From assembly GCA_949592205.1 (NCBI GenBank), contig CATIUR010000003.1, positions 155,810,759 to 155,874,758 of the forward strand: a stretch of 64,000 nt of DNA. Direction: 5' to 3'. The stretch comes from Helichrysum umbraculigerum. Taxonomy: Eukaryota > Streptophyta > Magnoliopsida > Asterales > Asteraceae. A model generated the notes under the pieces. It ran no database searches and was not told where the DNA came from. It saw nothing but the letters and a program-made list of their open reading frames with translations. This document shows positions 36,794 to 49,225 of this stretch, in pieces. The position numbers and the translations under genes were made by a program. The first letter of the stretch is position 1, and every line of letters starts with the position of its first letter.

Positions 36794-38826
36794 TGTAACG
36801 CCCCAAATTTTTGTAAGTTTAAATTATATTATATGCGTTTAGTTATTTAATTATATGTATATAATATTATGTTATGTGAAATAAGTTTTATATGTTAGAA
36901 ATTAGTTAGTAAACTAACTATGTAAAGAAACTTGAGTTAGAGGGTAGAAACTGTCATATTTGCAAAGTTGAAGGGTTTAATGTGAAAATGTTGTAGATAA
37001 AATCCCTGTAACATTCTATTACCTTCCATATCAGAAATTAGAAAGTTCAGTACGTACATGTGTGTGTGTGTGACGATTTGGGAGGAAAAAGGAGAAGAAC
37101 AAGATCAAGTTTTGGGTTAGGGTTTGGTTAAATTGAAGTTCTTAATCTTCAATTCAGTCTTCTAAGGTAAGAATCAACTCCCTATTTGTTTAAATTGATG
37201 TTAGGGTTTAAGTTACATAAACCCTAAGTTAGTGATTTTAATGGGTAAGTGGGTAATTAGATGTAATTAAGCTTTATACATGTGTTTGAGTTAGAAAGAG
37301 TATATAATTCATGTTAGTTGTGTTGATAAATCTCTAATCATGTGTTTTATGGGTAGTTGAAATGATTATGTATATGTAAGATCACTAAGATGTTAAGTTC
37401 TTGGTGAATTGTGATAGTAAAAGTGAGAAGCAATGTTAATTACCCATTTACATGTGATTAGATATTTATTGGATAGAACTTATGTTAGATAATTGGAGGT
37501 TATGGGATTTAACTTCTAATTTACATGTGAAAAGTAAGAATAAGTCAATTGAATGTGTAAGTGATATGTGTTTATGTGATTATATGACTAGGTGATCAAG
37601 TGTGAAGAGTTCAAGTTTTTGTTTGTGCAAGTAAAAAGGTAAGTATTTGGACATGTGGAACCAATGAGTGATTTATCATTCGCTTGGTGGTATCTAAGTA
37701 ATGACTTTGTCATTAGCTTAGTTTGATGTCAATTCTTCGGAATTTGGCATGTTAGATGTTATGGATCCTTAACTTGTTGCAGATTTTGATTGTTAGAGTC
37801 CATTTACTTACTAAGCATTTATGCTTATATGTTGTGTTTAACATGTTTCAGGAAGTTCAAGTAAGGTAAAGGAAGAATCGGGAAAGAAGGTTATGGAAAG
37901 CTAGTGGTGGAGCTCATTACTTGGTTGGTAATGAGTTTTATCCCTTTTGATCATGCTTACGATACAATAACACCCCCGTTTGTAAAGTTTAAGATTTAAG
38001 TCAATGTTTGTAAAAGTTAGTAAGTCTCATTTGTGAAAGTTGATGTTTTGGTTAAAGTTAAATGTAGTGAGACTTGGAAATGTTAATGTTTAAGTGAATG
38101 TGAATGAAAAATGTTTGTTTGACTTTGTAAAGTCAACTGAGTAAAAGTGTAAGTGATTAGATGGTCAAAGATTGAAATGGGTCAATTTGGTGCCCAAATG
38201 GGTCACTAAGTGTTTAAGTGTCAAAATGGGTCAAAGGTGTCGAAAGTCAATGGTTTTGGTTGTCACAAGTTCTAAAGTCCAGTTGAAAGGTGTAGTGAAA
38301 AGTTGAAAGTCAGAATTGTCTTGGTTTGGAACTTGACATGTTCATATTTTGGTTTAAAATGGTCGAAATTGAGTCAACGGCTCAAAATGAGAATTATTGT
38401 GAAATTTGAAAAAGTGTAAAAAGAGAAGTCTTCGTTTTAGTCATATAGATGTGCACGCAAAATTTCAGGTCAAACGGACTCCCGAGTCAAAAGTTATGCG
38501 CGTTTGAATTTGGTCAAAATTATGATTTTTGCTGAGATCGGATTTTCAAAGGAGTACGCGATCCCAGCAGCTTGTAGGATCGCGTACTATAGTGCAAATT
38601 TACATCCGTAGGTTTTTCAAAGGAGTACGCGATCCCAGACTCCAGGTTAGGATCGCGTACGTGTGTACAAAATTGACTTTTTCATTTTCGGAGCAAAATT
38701 TGACCCAGAAAACAGTAGAAAGATATTTCATGAATTGTAGATCATAAATTGGGACCTATTATAGTATGTTTACAGTTTAAAAAAAAAAAAAAAAAAAAAA
38801 TTTTGTTCACGTTTCGGGGTGTTTCA
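36794..38826 (+). mobile_element. Solo LTR (element B)
   Basis: TGTAACGCCCC ... CGGGGTGTTTCA, 2033 bp, flanked by the 5-bp duplication CCTTC (36789-36793 and 38827-38831). No internal region, primer site or coding frame, so it is a solo LTR left by recombination. An (A)n run lies at about 38779-38800. Confidence 0.88.
38544..38662. repeat. GTACGCGATCC / GGATCGCGTAC word cluster
   Basis: Two copies of a unit consisting of TTTTCAAAGGAGTACGCGAT, CC, a 12-15-bp unique spacer, and GGATCGCGTAC. Each copy forms an imperfect hairpin. It lies in solo LTR B. Confidence 0.85.
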
Positions 38827-39634
38827 CCTTCTAACATGATTACAAGCTTATAATTCATAATACTCACATACCCATCACTTTATTCATATGTTCATGCAAC
38901 ATTCTTCATTTCTAACTTAGGATTCCACTTATAATCAAGAATTAAGCATTAACTAATCATTATATGATCACTACAAGTCTTAATTCAAGATTTATCATGT
39001 CAATTAAATCAAATATTCAAAACCCCCAATTTCTAGGGTTATATCAAACACGAAATTAACACATATAACATGATTAAGATGATGCTAGAATGATTATTAC
39101 ATGTTATTGAAGCTTAATTAACATCACTTTACACTTTTAAAACCCTAATTTCGGATTTAACTCAAGAACACCAAAACCCCCCAATTTCTAGGGTTTATAA
39201 AATCAAGAACACATGATCATACCTTGTTTGTGATGATTAAGGAAGCTTGAATTCAAGTTTTAAAGCTCCAATTTGATGTTCTTCATGATCTTGATAATGA
39301 TTTAAGGTTAAATGTGTGTGTGTATATGTACGTATGTATGTATGTGTGTATGGAGAAAAACTCGATCCATCTCATATAATATACCATATAAGTGTTAATT
39401 TTCATTCCCCGTATTTATTATTGTCTGGAACTTAAAAACCATTTACGGGGAAATACAATTTTATTTTGCCGTCAACTAAATAAATTTAAAACAAACAATA
39501 TTTCACTAACCACAATATTTCCTGAGGCTTATTGACCTATTAAATTTACAATCAAACACATATAACAAATTTAAATCGCATTTAAATTTACAGGAAATAC
39601 TTATTACTCCTAGGCCCAATTTGAGGATGTTACA

Positions 39635-39652
39635 AATCTCTCCCCCTTAAAG
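39635..39652 (-). other. Polypurine tract of element C
   Basis: AAGGGGGAGAGATT on the minus strand directly before LTR start TGTAACATCC. Confidence 0.8.
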
Positions 39653-40876
39653 AGATTTCGTCATCGAAATCTAATCAACCTTGATTATTCTAAAGTACCT
39701 AATTACTTGACATATCTCATTTCTTATATAAGATTCTAATATCACTAAAATCTCCAATTTATAATATTGTACTTTTTATACAACTCTGACTACGTAATTT
39801 CTCATCACTGTGTTCACATAAAATGTGCATTCAATTTAATTCACTTATGCATATCATTCTTACGCATACACTTCACCACACAACACCATGTACTTACATA
39901 TATTTATATAGATATATGTTATTTCATCAGCTTACACACCACCAGTGTGTATCACAATTAAATTCACCCAAACACATACATTGTGTCTTATACTCCATTT
40001 AACTTGCAAATAGTCTGATACTACTCACATTATTCAACATAAAACGTGATATATCACTTACAATAATTACTTCCTTGAGCTACTCTTAATTATATGCACA
40101 CAATTTCAATTCTATCTACATACACATATCCGCATGTACCTGTTTCTATCTCTTATCTCAACATATGAAATATATCTAAATCATATTTTTTCATGCACAT
40201 TATGATCTCTTAAGAGAATTATTCACAATTAATCACATTAAACATGTATTCACTTGACGTAAGTGAATAACATAATCATATACAATAACATACTCTTACC
40301 ACTAGAAACTAGCAACGTGCTAGAATCTTTAAAATCAATACATGACCTATATCCCTTTCAACAACGAAACAACAGTTTTGAAAATCACTATACACCTATC
40401 AACAATGAAATTTAAGTTTCAATTCATAACTAGCATTTACGCTAGTACCACATATCACCAATGTATTTGATAATCTTTTATTTAAAAGTATCTCGAGTTC
40501 ATATATCACTAATCACATATTAACAATCAAAATAGAAGTCAATTCACATGGTTAAAACCATTATCACATAATCACAAAGTCACTTAGCACCAATTTCAAA
40601 TTGAATAATTACTAAGTTTCCCATCAACAAGTACGTTGCCATTCAAGCGCAAGTACCATATTATAAAAATGTGCTAACCACACACACATTTTCACAATAT
40701 TCCATTAATCAATCATATCTCGTTAATCTCCACGGAAGATTATTTCATGTTTTATTCTCTTCTATATGAAACTTATCACTTCACCTTGATATTAAGCATA
40801 TAATAACAATCAAATTTCACACAATTCTCAATTAATAATAATATAACTATCAATCAAAAGGCTCTATATATATAAA

Positions 40877-40925
<49 letters not shown>

Positions 40926-42107
40926 TTTATTAATAGATAGTTCATTAATACAATAATTTAATGCTTTACTACCATTTCATTTTAGTCCTCTCTGACTCTC
41001 TCTCTCTCATATGTCAACATCGAAAACCTACAAATTTTAAGGTCACATAAATTTCTCTAGTACTTGGTAGCCTCAACATATCCATGTGAAATGGCATAAT
41101 ATAAATACGTTAGCCAGACGTCGTTATATTATGTCAAGTACACTTCAATTTCAGGCAACTTCATACCATCAATCTCTAAAATGATTAACTTTTACTCTCA
41201 CATATATCACAATGCTAAAATCAATAATTATCACACATATAGTAACACTTTGTAATAGATTTATGACCCAGTATTAACTTGTTACTATTTCCCTTTATCA
41301 CTTGAATGTGAAACTACTCACAAAATTAAGTAAACATAACAATTCAATCATCTAACACATTCCTCATTATCTCATTAACACATGTGTAAGTTTTAACACA
41401 ACTAAATTAATTTAACACCCTTTCTACACGATTCAATATCACACATGAATAAATACTTATCATGTTCTATATAACCCTTGACACCAAGTATTTTATTAAT
41501 ATTCCATGCAATATTTTCACATATTCAACACATATTCATCATTATATAATCTCTGAGTTGATTAATAAATAACCTTCCTTATTTAGTTATCAAGCAAGGA
41601 TAAACTCATATAATATTCCTTCAACTCTTAAGATACTTATTCAACCGTATCTAATACCTCATATAATTCAATTACTTTATTGCATTTCCAATATTTCACC
41701 AAATATGTTTCACAAAGTTCCATAATCACTATTTACTAACCCTAGTAAGCAACAATCAACAATAACGTTCACAGTATACTTTGCAGTTAATTAAACCGCT
41801 TATACACAATAAGATATGTGGACCTCTTAAAACAAGTTTTAATATTACATTTAGTCATAGGAATGATCTCTGGGCTCAAAGAAAACAAAGCCCAATTCAA
41901 ACGTAAGTTAAAAGTTCAAAATTTCTTTGTACCAATACACTTACACATAATTTAATTATTTGAATAATTAAAAATTTCATAAAAAGGACATAACCATCAG
42001 AAAGTAGACTCTCTCACATTTCCGGCGATATAAAGAACGTCAAAAACGGAGTTACGGTTCATTTTTTATGACCATTTTAAAATTTAGACTTTTTCCGAAA
42101 TGCTGAT

Positions 42108-42217
42108 TAGGACGCCCCGCGTCCTTAAGGACGCACCGTGTCCTCTTGTTTGGTCACATTCTGTTACAAATTCAACACTAGGACGCACCGTGTCCTCTAG
42201 GACGCACCGCGTCCTAA
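42108..42217. repeat. AGGACGCACCGCGTCCT word cluster
   Basis: Four palindromic units AGGACGC(A/C)CCG(C/T)GTCCT in two pairs, separated by AT-rich sequence, within the LTR-like internal segment of element C. Confidence 0.88.
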
Positions 42218-43702
42218 TGCTGCAGACCTGCAACTCTCTAATGACCATTTTACAAACTTCAAATGCGCGTATCTCACAAACCGTAAAGAGTTAGGTCATG
42301 AAATTTTGCAGGCACCTCCACTATGCCAAAATGAAACTTTCCCTTTTTATACTTTTTCAATTTACACGTTTTACGAGAAAACGGACATGTGACTCATTTT
42401 AGGCCATTTTCGACCATTTTGGTGGACACGCCATATTCTAAATGGCTTGGTTTCTTACTTCCACTCTTTGCCAACATGTTTCTACATATATTTAAGACGT
42501 GTGGGCATATTTATCACCTTCATACACTTGTTTTATCATGTTTTAACTAGTCGACCCGTTTAAGGGTCCATTTGGACACTTTTAGCCAATTTCAACCATA
42601 TTGACTACATTAACACTTTCAACACACTATTCTACTATATGTAGAACTTACAATCACTTTAACATTCATTATTTTCGAACCAACATGCGATTTAACCATT
42701 TGACCAATAAGTGACCCACTTGAACACTTTTCTAACCCATTTGGGTTTCAACCCATATAACCACTACTTCCACCACCATTCTATACTTCTTTGACTATTA
42801 TAAGTCCCACTAACCCACTTTCATTATTAGTTTCATATTATCACCCTAAAATACCAAGTTCACAAAATTTCATCATATATAAACCAACTTCATCATATAT
42901 TTTCAAATTTGACTTTTCACAAACTTGTCACCCCACATTTAGACTCATTGACCACTTTGACTTTCTTACTACACTATTTACAATACAAAGATCATAATTC
43001 ACCCTAATCACATTCCTCACTTCATAGCATGGCATAGCATGGCAATTATCGAGTTTGACACAATTACATTCAACATTGACCTTTCCAAGTCAATAGCATA
43101 TATTTCAACAACTAGACACATTCTAAGTCACACAACAATACAACTCCAAACTTATAAATGGATAATACCCGCAACCCATTGATTTCATTATAGCAAGTCA
43201 CACCAATTCAGGTTATCATTTATCAAATAATTCCCTAGCAAAGACCTATAATCACACCTTGCATATACACTTAATTCCACATAACACAACTGTTACACTT
43301 TAGTCACCAATGTATCTACACACAATTTCAACTTCTTAATTACATACTAATAGCTCTATCACCTTATTAACAAGTAATAATCACCAACAATTCAATTTAC
43401 TTTACTACTAATCATAACATAGTAAAGTAAAACAATTAAAATTTATTGAAATTCACCAAGTTTATCAGAAATTACCTGGCACATCTAGGCCCACGAGTGT
43501 TGAGGATTGAGAATACCAATCGGTTCCTCATGATCCACCGTCTCTGCACTCAAAACAACAATCTGACATCTTGTTATAGATTAGTTCACATTTAACAACA
43601 ACTTGCTCATACAACCACTAATCCCACACCTCGGAATGTTTGACCACTATCACTAGGCTTGGGATTGAACATCCAACCATTGTTCAATTCGCCCAAACCT
43701 AT

Positions 43703-43714
43703 GCTCTGATACCA
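43703..43714 (-). other. tRNA-Met primer binding site of element C
   Basis: TGGTATCAGAGC on the minus strand, three bases inside the right LTR. This is the usual plant initiator-tRNA-Met complement. Confidence 0.88.
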
Positions 43715-43717
43715 ACT

Positions 43718-45680
43718 TATAACACCCAGAATTTACAACTGTTTTTTTTTTTAAACAATTCGGAAGCTCAAGTCCCAAACATATATATACATAAAATGAC
43801 ATGTCGTCATCTTCCATTACCTAAGTTCTAAGTATTGATTATTAACGTTTACAAAACAATCCTTTATATCCTGGACATTATATAATCAAACATTTTAAAC
43901 TGTATTAAATAATATCAGAGTAATCCTAGTCAAACATTCTTCAGTTACTCCTTGACCCGCCCATAACCAGAGATATTAACCAGCAAGGAGTAAACAACGG
44001 GATTAGCACGAAGCTAAGTGAGTTAACTCTTCAATAACACTACACTTAGTTTAACACCATGAGTCTACAACAATTAACACTTTGACTCAACATCACTAGA
44101 GGATCGGTGGCCCTTGTGGCACCCTCAGCCGCGGTGGCCCACCAAGCGACACTTACACCAACTGCAGGCCAATACAGTGGTTAACCGATAACGGTTTGCT
44201 ACCTTTAGTCAACACAAGCTCTATTCACAACACATGTTCACAACTCTTGTGTTGACTAACCTGTAACAACATCGTCCAACAAAGTTGACCTCCTTAACAC
44301 AATTACTAATAGGTCACTTAACACGTGAATATAACACATAACACTTGAAGTAACCACAATAGTGATCACTAAATTATAGTGAGAGATCAAAGTCCACTCA
44401 CCGACTACCATAGTCGCCCACTCAGTAGTCTAATATCACTGAGTCTTCTCCATATCTGGAAATACAACAAAATACACAAGTCAGTTACTTGTATCAAATC
44501 TACATAACATTACTCCAATAAATTTATACCAACAAATCTCAATCCATATGTATTAACATAATCATCACATACATCAAGTTCATACTTCTTGAATTGTTTC
44601 TTAATCATGATTAGATATCATGTTAACCAATTTTCAAATATACATCAATTTAGTTATCACTTGTAGTAATTTCACATAATTCATTCCATTAATATGAATT
44701 ATCACTATTAACTTCATTAGTTCACTCTCACATAATAAATCATGATAATTATAATCAACTTATCACCTTAGTTCTCATTAATCATTGTTAACTAACATAA
44801 TCATACCAATAACAAGATTAATAGCTTGATCACACTTGATCAAGCTAGTCAATTAATCACCTAGTCAATTAATCCTTCTAACATGATTACAAGCTTATAA
44901 TTCATAATACTCACATACCCATCACTTTATTCATATGTTCATGCAACATTCTTAATTTCTAACTTAGGATTCCACTTATAATCAAGAATTAAGCATTAAC
45001 TAATCATTATATGATCACTACAAGTCTTAATTCAAGATTAATCATGTCAATTAAATCAAATATTCAAAACCCCCAATTTCTAGGGTTATATCAAACACGA
45101 AATTAACACATATAACATGATTAAGATGATGCTAGAATGAGTATTACATGTTATTGAAGCTTAATTAACATCACTTTACACTTTTGAAACCCTAATTTCG
45201 GATTTAACTCAAGAACACCAAAACCCCCAATTTCTAGGGTTTATAAAATCAAGAACACATGATCATACCTTGTTTGTGATGATTAAGGAAGCTTGAATTC
45301 AAGTTTTAAAGCTCCAATTTGATGTTCTTCATGATCTTGATAATGATTTAAGGTTAAATGTGTGTGTGTATATGTACGTATGTATGTATGTGTGTATGGA
45401 GAAAAACCCGATCCATCTCATATAATATACCATATAAGTGTTAGTTTTCATTCCCCGTATTTATTATTGTCTGGAACTTAAAAACCATTTACGGGGAAAT
45501 ACAATTTTATTTTGCCGTCAACTAAATAAATTTAAAACAAACAATATTTCACTAACCACAATATTTCCTGAGGCTTATTGACCTATTAAATTTACAATCA
45601 AACACATATAACAAATTTAAATCGCATTTAAATTTACAGGAAATACTTATTACTCCTAGGCCCAATTTGAGGATGTTACA
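43718..45680 (-). repeat. Element C right LTR (5' LTR)
   Basis: 1963 bp, nearly identical to the left LTR apart from a replaced stretch near 44825-44875 and a missing ACACTTTAACACAATTC segment near 44320. It holds the segment around 44045-44235 shared with the gypsy LTR at 59985-60200. Confidence 0.88.
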
Positions 45681-48174
45681 CAATGACTTATTGGAAATCA
45701 TACATACTGATGTGTGTGGACCTTTTAGTCATGAAGCTAGAAATGGATACTGTTACTTCATAACATTTACTGATGATTTTAGTAGATATGGATATATTTA
45801 CTTAATGAAACGTAAATCTGAAAGTTTTGGTAAATTCAAAGACTTTCAAAATGAAGTTGAAAATCAATTAAGTAAGAAGATAAAGAAGCTTCGGTCTGAC
45901 CGAGGTGGAGAATATCTAAGCAAAGAGTTTGAGCGTCATTTGAGAGATTGTGGAATTGTCTCACAATTAACTCCTCCATATACACCACAATGGAATGGAG
46001 TATCCGAATGTCGGAATCGTACTTTGTTGGATATGGTACGATCTATGATGAGTCAAACGGATTTGCCTTTATCCTTTTGGGGACACGCACTCGAAACAGC
46101 AGCATAGACACTAAACTGTGTACCATCTAAATCAGTTGTTACAACTCCGTATGAGTTGTGGTACGGTAGATCTCAAAATTTATCGTACATGAAGATTTGG
46201 GGTTGTAGGGTACATGTCAAAAGACCTATAGCCGACAAACTTGAATCTAAAACTGATAAATGTATATTTGTTAGATACCCCAAGGAAACTAGGGGCTATT
46301 ATTTCTATAATCCAAGTGAGAACAAAGTGTTTGTAGCTCGTTATGGATATTTTCTTGAAGAAGATTTCCTTGACAAGAAAACTGATGGAAATAAACACCT
46401 CCTTGAAGAAGTAGAGGATGAACAAATATCACATGAAATGATGGTACCCATTCAACATGATGACGTTGATGATCAACATGAAGATGTTGATGATCAACAT
46501 AGTAATGTTGATACTACTGAGACACCTAGTATTCGAAGGTCCTACCGAATGCGTAGTGTACCTAGTAAGTATGTCTATGTCATTAAAGATAATGGTTTGC
46601 AAGAACCAACTTCTTACAATGAGGCAATGTCTAGTTCGGAGTCTGATAAATGGCAAGAAGCCATGAAGGCTGAGATGCAATCCATGTATGACAATCAAGT
46701 TTGGGAACTTGATGAACTTCCACCCGGTGGTAAAGCTGTTGGGTGTAAGTGGGTTTTCAAGAAGAAAACTGACATGGATGGTAAGGTACAAACTTATAAA
46801 GCAAGGTTGGTTGCAAAAGGTTTTACTCAAACTCATGGTATTGACTATGATGAAACTTTTTCACCTGTAGCTATGCTTAAGTATATTAGGATTCTAATGG
46901 CCATAGCTGCGTACTATAATTACGAGATATGGCAAATGGATGTCAAAACTGCCTTCCTTAATGGGAAATTGACTGAGGTTGTGTATATGGCACAACCGGA
47001 TGGTTTTGTGGATCCTAAAAGACCTAAAGGAGTTTGTAAACTGCTTAAATCTATATATGGATTAAAGCAAGCATCTAGGAGTTGGAACTTATGTTTTGAT
47101 GAGAAGATAAAGGAGTTTGGTTTCATCAAAAGTGAGTTCGAATCATGTGTCTATAGGAAGTTTAGTGGGAGCGACATTACTTTCTTGGTTCTATATGTAG
47201 ATGACATATTGCTCATTGGAAATAGTACTAACATGCTTAAAAGTGTTACGTCATGGCTTAGTAAGTGTTTTCAAATGAAGGACCTTGGAGAGGCAACCTA
47301 TATTTTTGGAATCAAAATTTTGAGAGACATGAGTAAAAGGTTGATTGGACTGAGTCAAAGTACATACATTGACAAAATCTTGAATAAATTCAAGATGGAT
47401 GAATCCAAGAAAGGGATGATTCCGTTGTCAGCTGGATTGGTTCTTACGAAGAGTCAATGTCCTGAAACTGAAGAGGACAAGGAAAACTTGAAGAGCATCC
47501 CATATGCTTCGGCAGTGGGATCTATCATGTATGCTATGTTATGTACTAGACCGGATGTCGCATATGCTATTAGTGTTACGAGTAGATTCCAACAAAATTC
47601 GGGAATCAAGCATTGGGGAGCTGTGAAGAATATCTTTAAGTACTTGCGAAGGACTAAAGATATGGTCTTAACTTTTGGTGGTGAGAAAATGGAGCTCAAA
47701 GTGATTGGTCATACTGATGCTAGTTTTAAAACCAGCAAAGAGGACTCTAGATCACAGTCAGGTTTTGTGTTTATGTTAAACGGAGGAGCAGTAAGCTGGA
47801 AGAGTTCAAAGCAAACAACTGTAGCCGATTCCACTACAGAGGCGGAGTATATTGCTGCAAATGATGCTGCAAAGTAAGCTGTTTGGTTGAAGAATTTCAT
47901 AATGGATCTTGGAGTTGTTCCCAGTATCTCCAATCCAATTGAAATCTTTTGTGATAATCTTGGTGTTGTGGTGAAAGCTAAAGAACCTAGAGCTCATCAC
48001 AAGTCCAAACACATACTTCGTAAGTTTCACTTGATTCGAGAGATTATCGAACGAGGTGATGTGAAGATACAACAAATTCCAACTGATGATAATGCTGCTG
48101 ATCCGTTGACGAAAGCGTTATCTCAAGCCAAGCATTACAAGCATGCTGAATTCATAGGCATGAAGTATCTCTAG
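45681..48174 (+). pseudogene. Copia integrase-RT-RNase H fragment
   Basis: Resumes exactly where the gag-protease part was cut. The integrase core shows HTDVCGPF, TDDFSRYGYIYLM and PPYTPQWNGVSECRNRTL, so the acidic triad looks kept. A TAG at 46105-46107 interrupts it. Reverse transcriptase follows in the same frame (WVFKKKTDMDG, MDVKTAFLNG, LYVDDILLIGN near 47195). RNase H (HTDASFKTS, TEAEYIAANDAAK) is cut by TAA at 47875-47877. The last block (AVWLKNFIMDLG to MKYL) ends at TAG 48172-48174. The two in-frame stops are single-codon changes at sites that are normally coding in the family. Otherwise the frame is intact, so decay is fairly recent. Confidence 0.88.
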
Positions 48175-49025
48175 GTTTATTATTATAATTCTTTATGTAT
48201 TGATTGAACAATTGAACTTTATTGAAATTCAAATAGATGTTTTGTTTTACGTATTTCTTTAAAATGTTCAATTATTTAGTATGTTTTAGCAATCCATGGA
48301 ATTGTGCATGACGGATTCCAAAATCTTCCATAGTCTACTCGTTGTCGTGGGAATCACAATGGAGTGATGGTGACTGTGAAATATTGGCCGAAATCTTAAT
48401 TAGGACTTAAAGCATTAAGGTTGTCAAAGATTCATGGGTATTTGATTTGATCAAATATTGGTTGACCTGCTTTGAGTATAACTACATGGAATTCTATCAT
48501 AAGTTAACTCAAGTGAGATATCCTCATTACATGAGACGTTAATTGCATTCAAGCTTAGTTAACATTGGGCTTAGGCACAGTCTAACGTTATGCGTAAATG
48601 CGTAGCCATAACGGCTGGTTGCTGGGTTCAGTGGGAGCTAAGTGTAGAGTGGTTAATTGTCAAGATGGGATTTGCACCTCTTTTAATTAAGAGAGATATT
48701 GTTAGGCCTTTGATGGTTAAAACTGGAGAATGCGTGGCCGCGCTCGAAGAGTATTAGACTTCCGTCATTTTGAACCAGTTGAGACTAGATCAAGAACAAA
48801 GAGAGTATTGTTTGGTTGAGTAAAGTCCATGCCAGGCACTCTCGTGAATATCGTGTTGCAAAAGGATATGCTGCTCTTTTAATATACCGTTGTGAATGGG
48901 TGATTCACCTAAAATCATGTGAGGTATAAGAGTTCTTATGACTCGGTCATCCTATGTGTCTTGCTAGGGACCGCCATAGGAAACTTAATAAGTTAAGTAT
49001 AATCATCTATGCACAAGTGGGAGTC
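48175..49025 (+). other. Copia 3' untranslated region and polypurine tract
   Basis: Non-coding sequence between the pol stop and the 3' LTR. It ends with GCACAAGTGGGAG (about 49011-49023), the usual copia polypurine tract. Confidence 0.75.
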
Positions 49026-49225
49026 TGAAAGAATAATGTGCATGATAATTATATTTGAATTATTTAATCCGATAATAAAGACACCAATGGGTCATACCAA
49101 TGCATCATCGACAGATACGTATGGGATTAATTAATTACGAATTAATTGAGAAGAGTTAATTAAAGTTTAGTGTTAAATGTTAAACTAAATATTAATTAAG
49201 GGTTTAAATTGTAAGTAACGACTAA

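Larger units (their letters stand above)
35525..39634 (-). repeat. Element C left LTR (3' LTR), holding a solo LTR
   Basis: 4110 bp, or about 2.07 kb after removing the nested insertion 36794-38826 and one CCTTC. It carries a (T)n run at about 35551-35585 and a GTGTGTATATGTACGTATG microsatellite near 39311, both of which have counterparts in the right LTR. Confidence 0.88.
39635..43717 (-). other. Element C internal non-coding region
   Basis: AT-rich with no supportable frame. It starts (minus strand) with the primer site at 43714-43703 and ends with AAGGGGGAGAGATT before the left LTR. The part around 41900-42750 is a diverged relative of solo LTR B in reverse orientation (shared GAAAAAGTNTAAAAAG, GCAAAATTTCA and ATNCGCG-TTTGAA blocks). 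A TA-rich run lies at about 40863-40922. Confidence 0.7.
35525..45680 (-). mobile_element. Non-autonomous gypsy-type LTR element (element C)
   Basis: Begins TATAACACCCC and ends GATGTTACA (LTR read on the minus strand TGTAACATCC...GGTGTTATA), with the 5-bp target duplication CAATG at 35520-35524 and 45681-45685. The primer binding site and polypurine tract place it on the minus strand. The internal 4.1 kb have no coding frame. The LTRs share long stretches with the LTR of the coding gypsy element at 58612, so that family probably supplies its proteins. Confidence 0.9.

Noticed and set aside
46429..46836. Minus-strand frames opposite copia RT
   Set aside because: Shadows of the pol frame.
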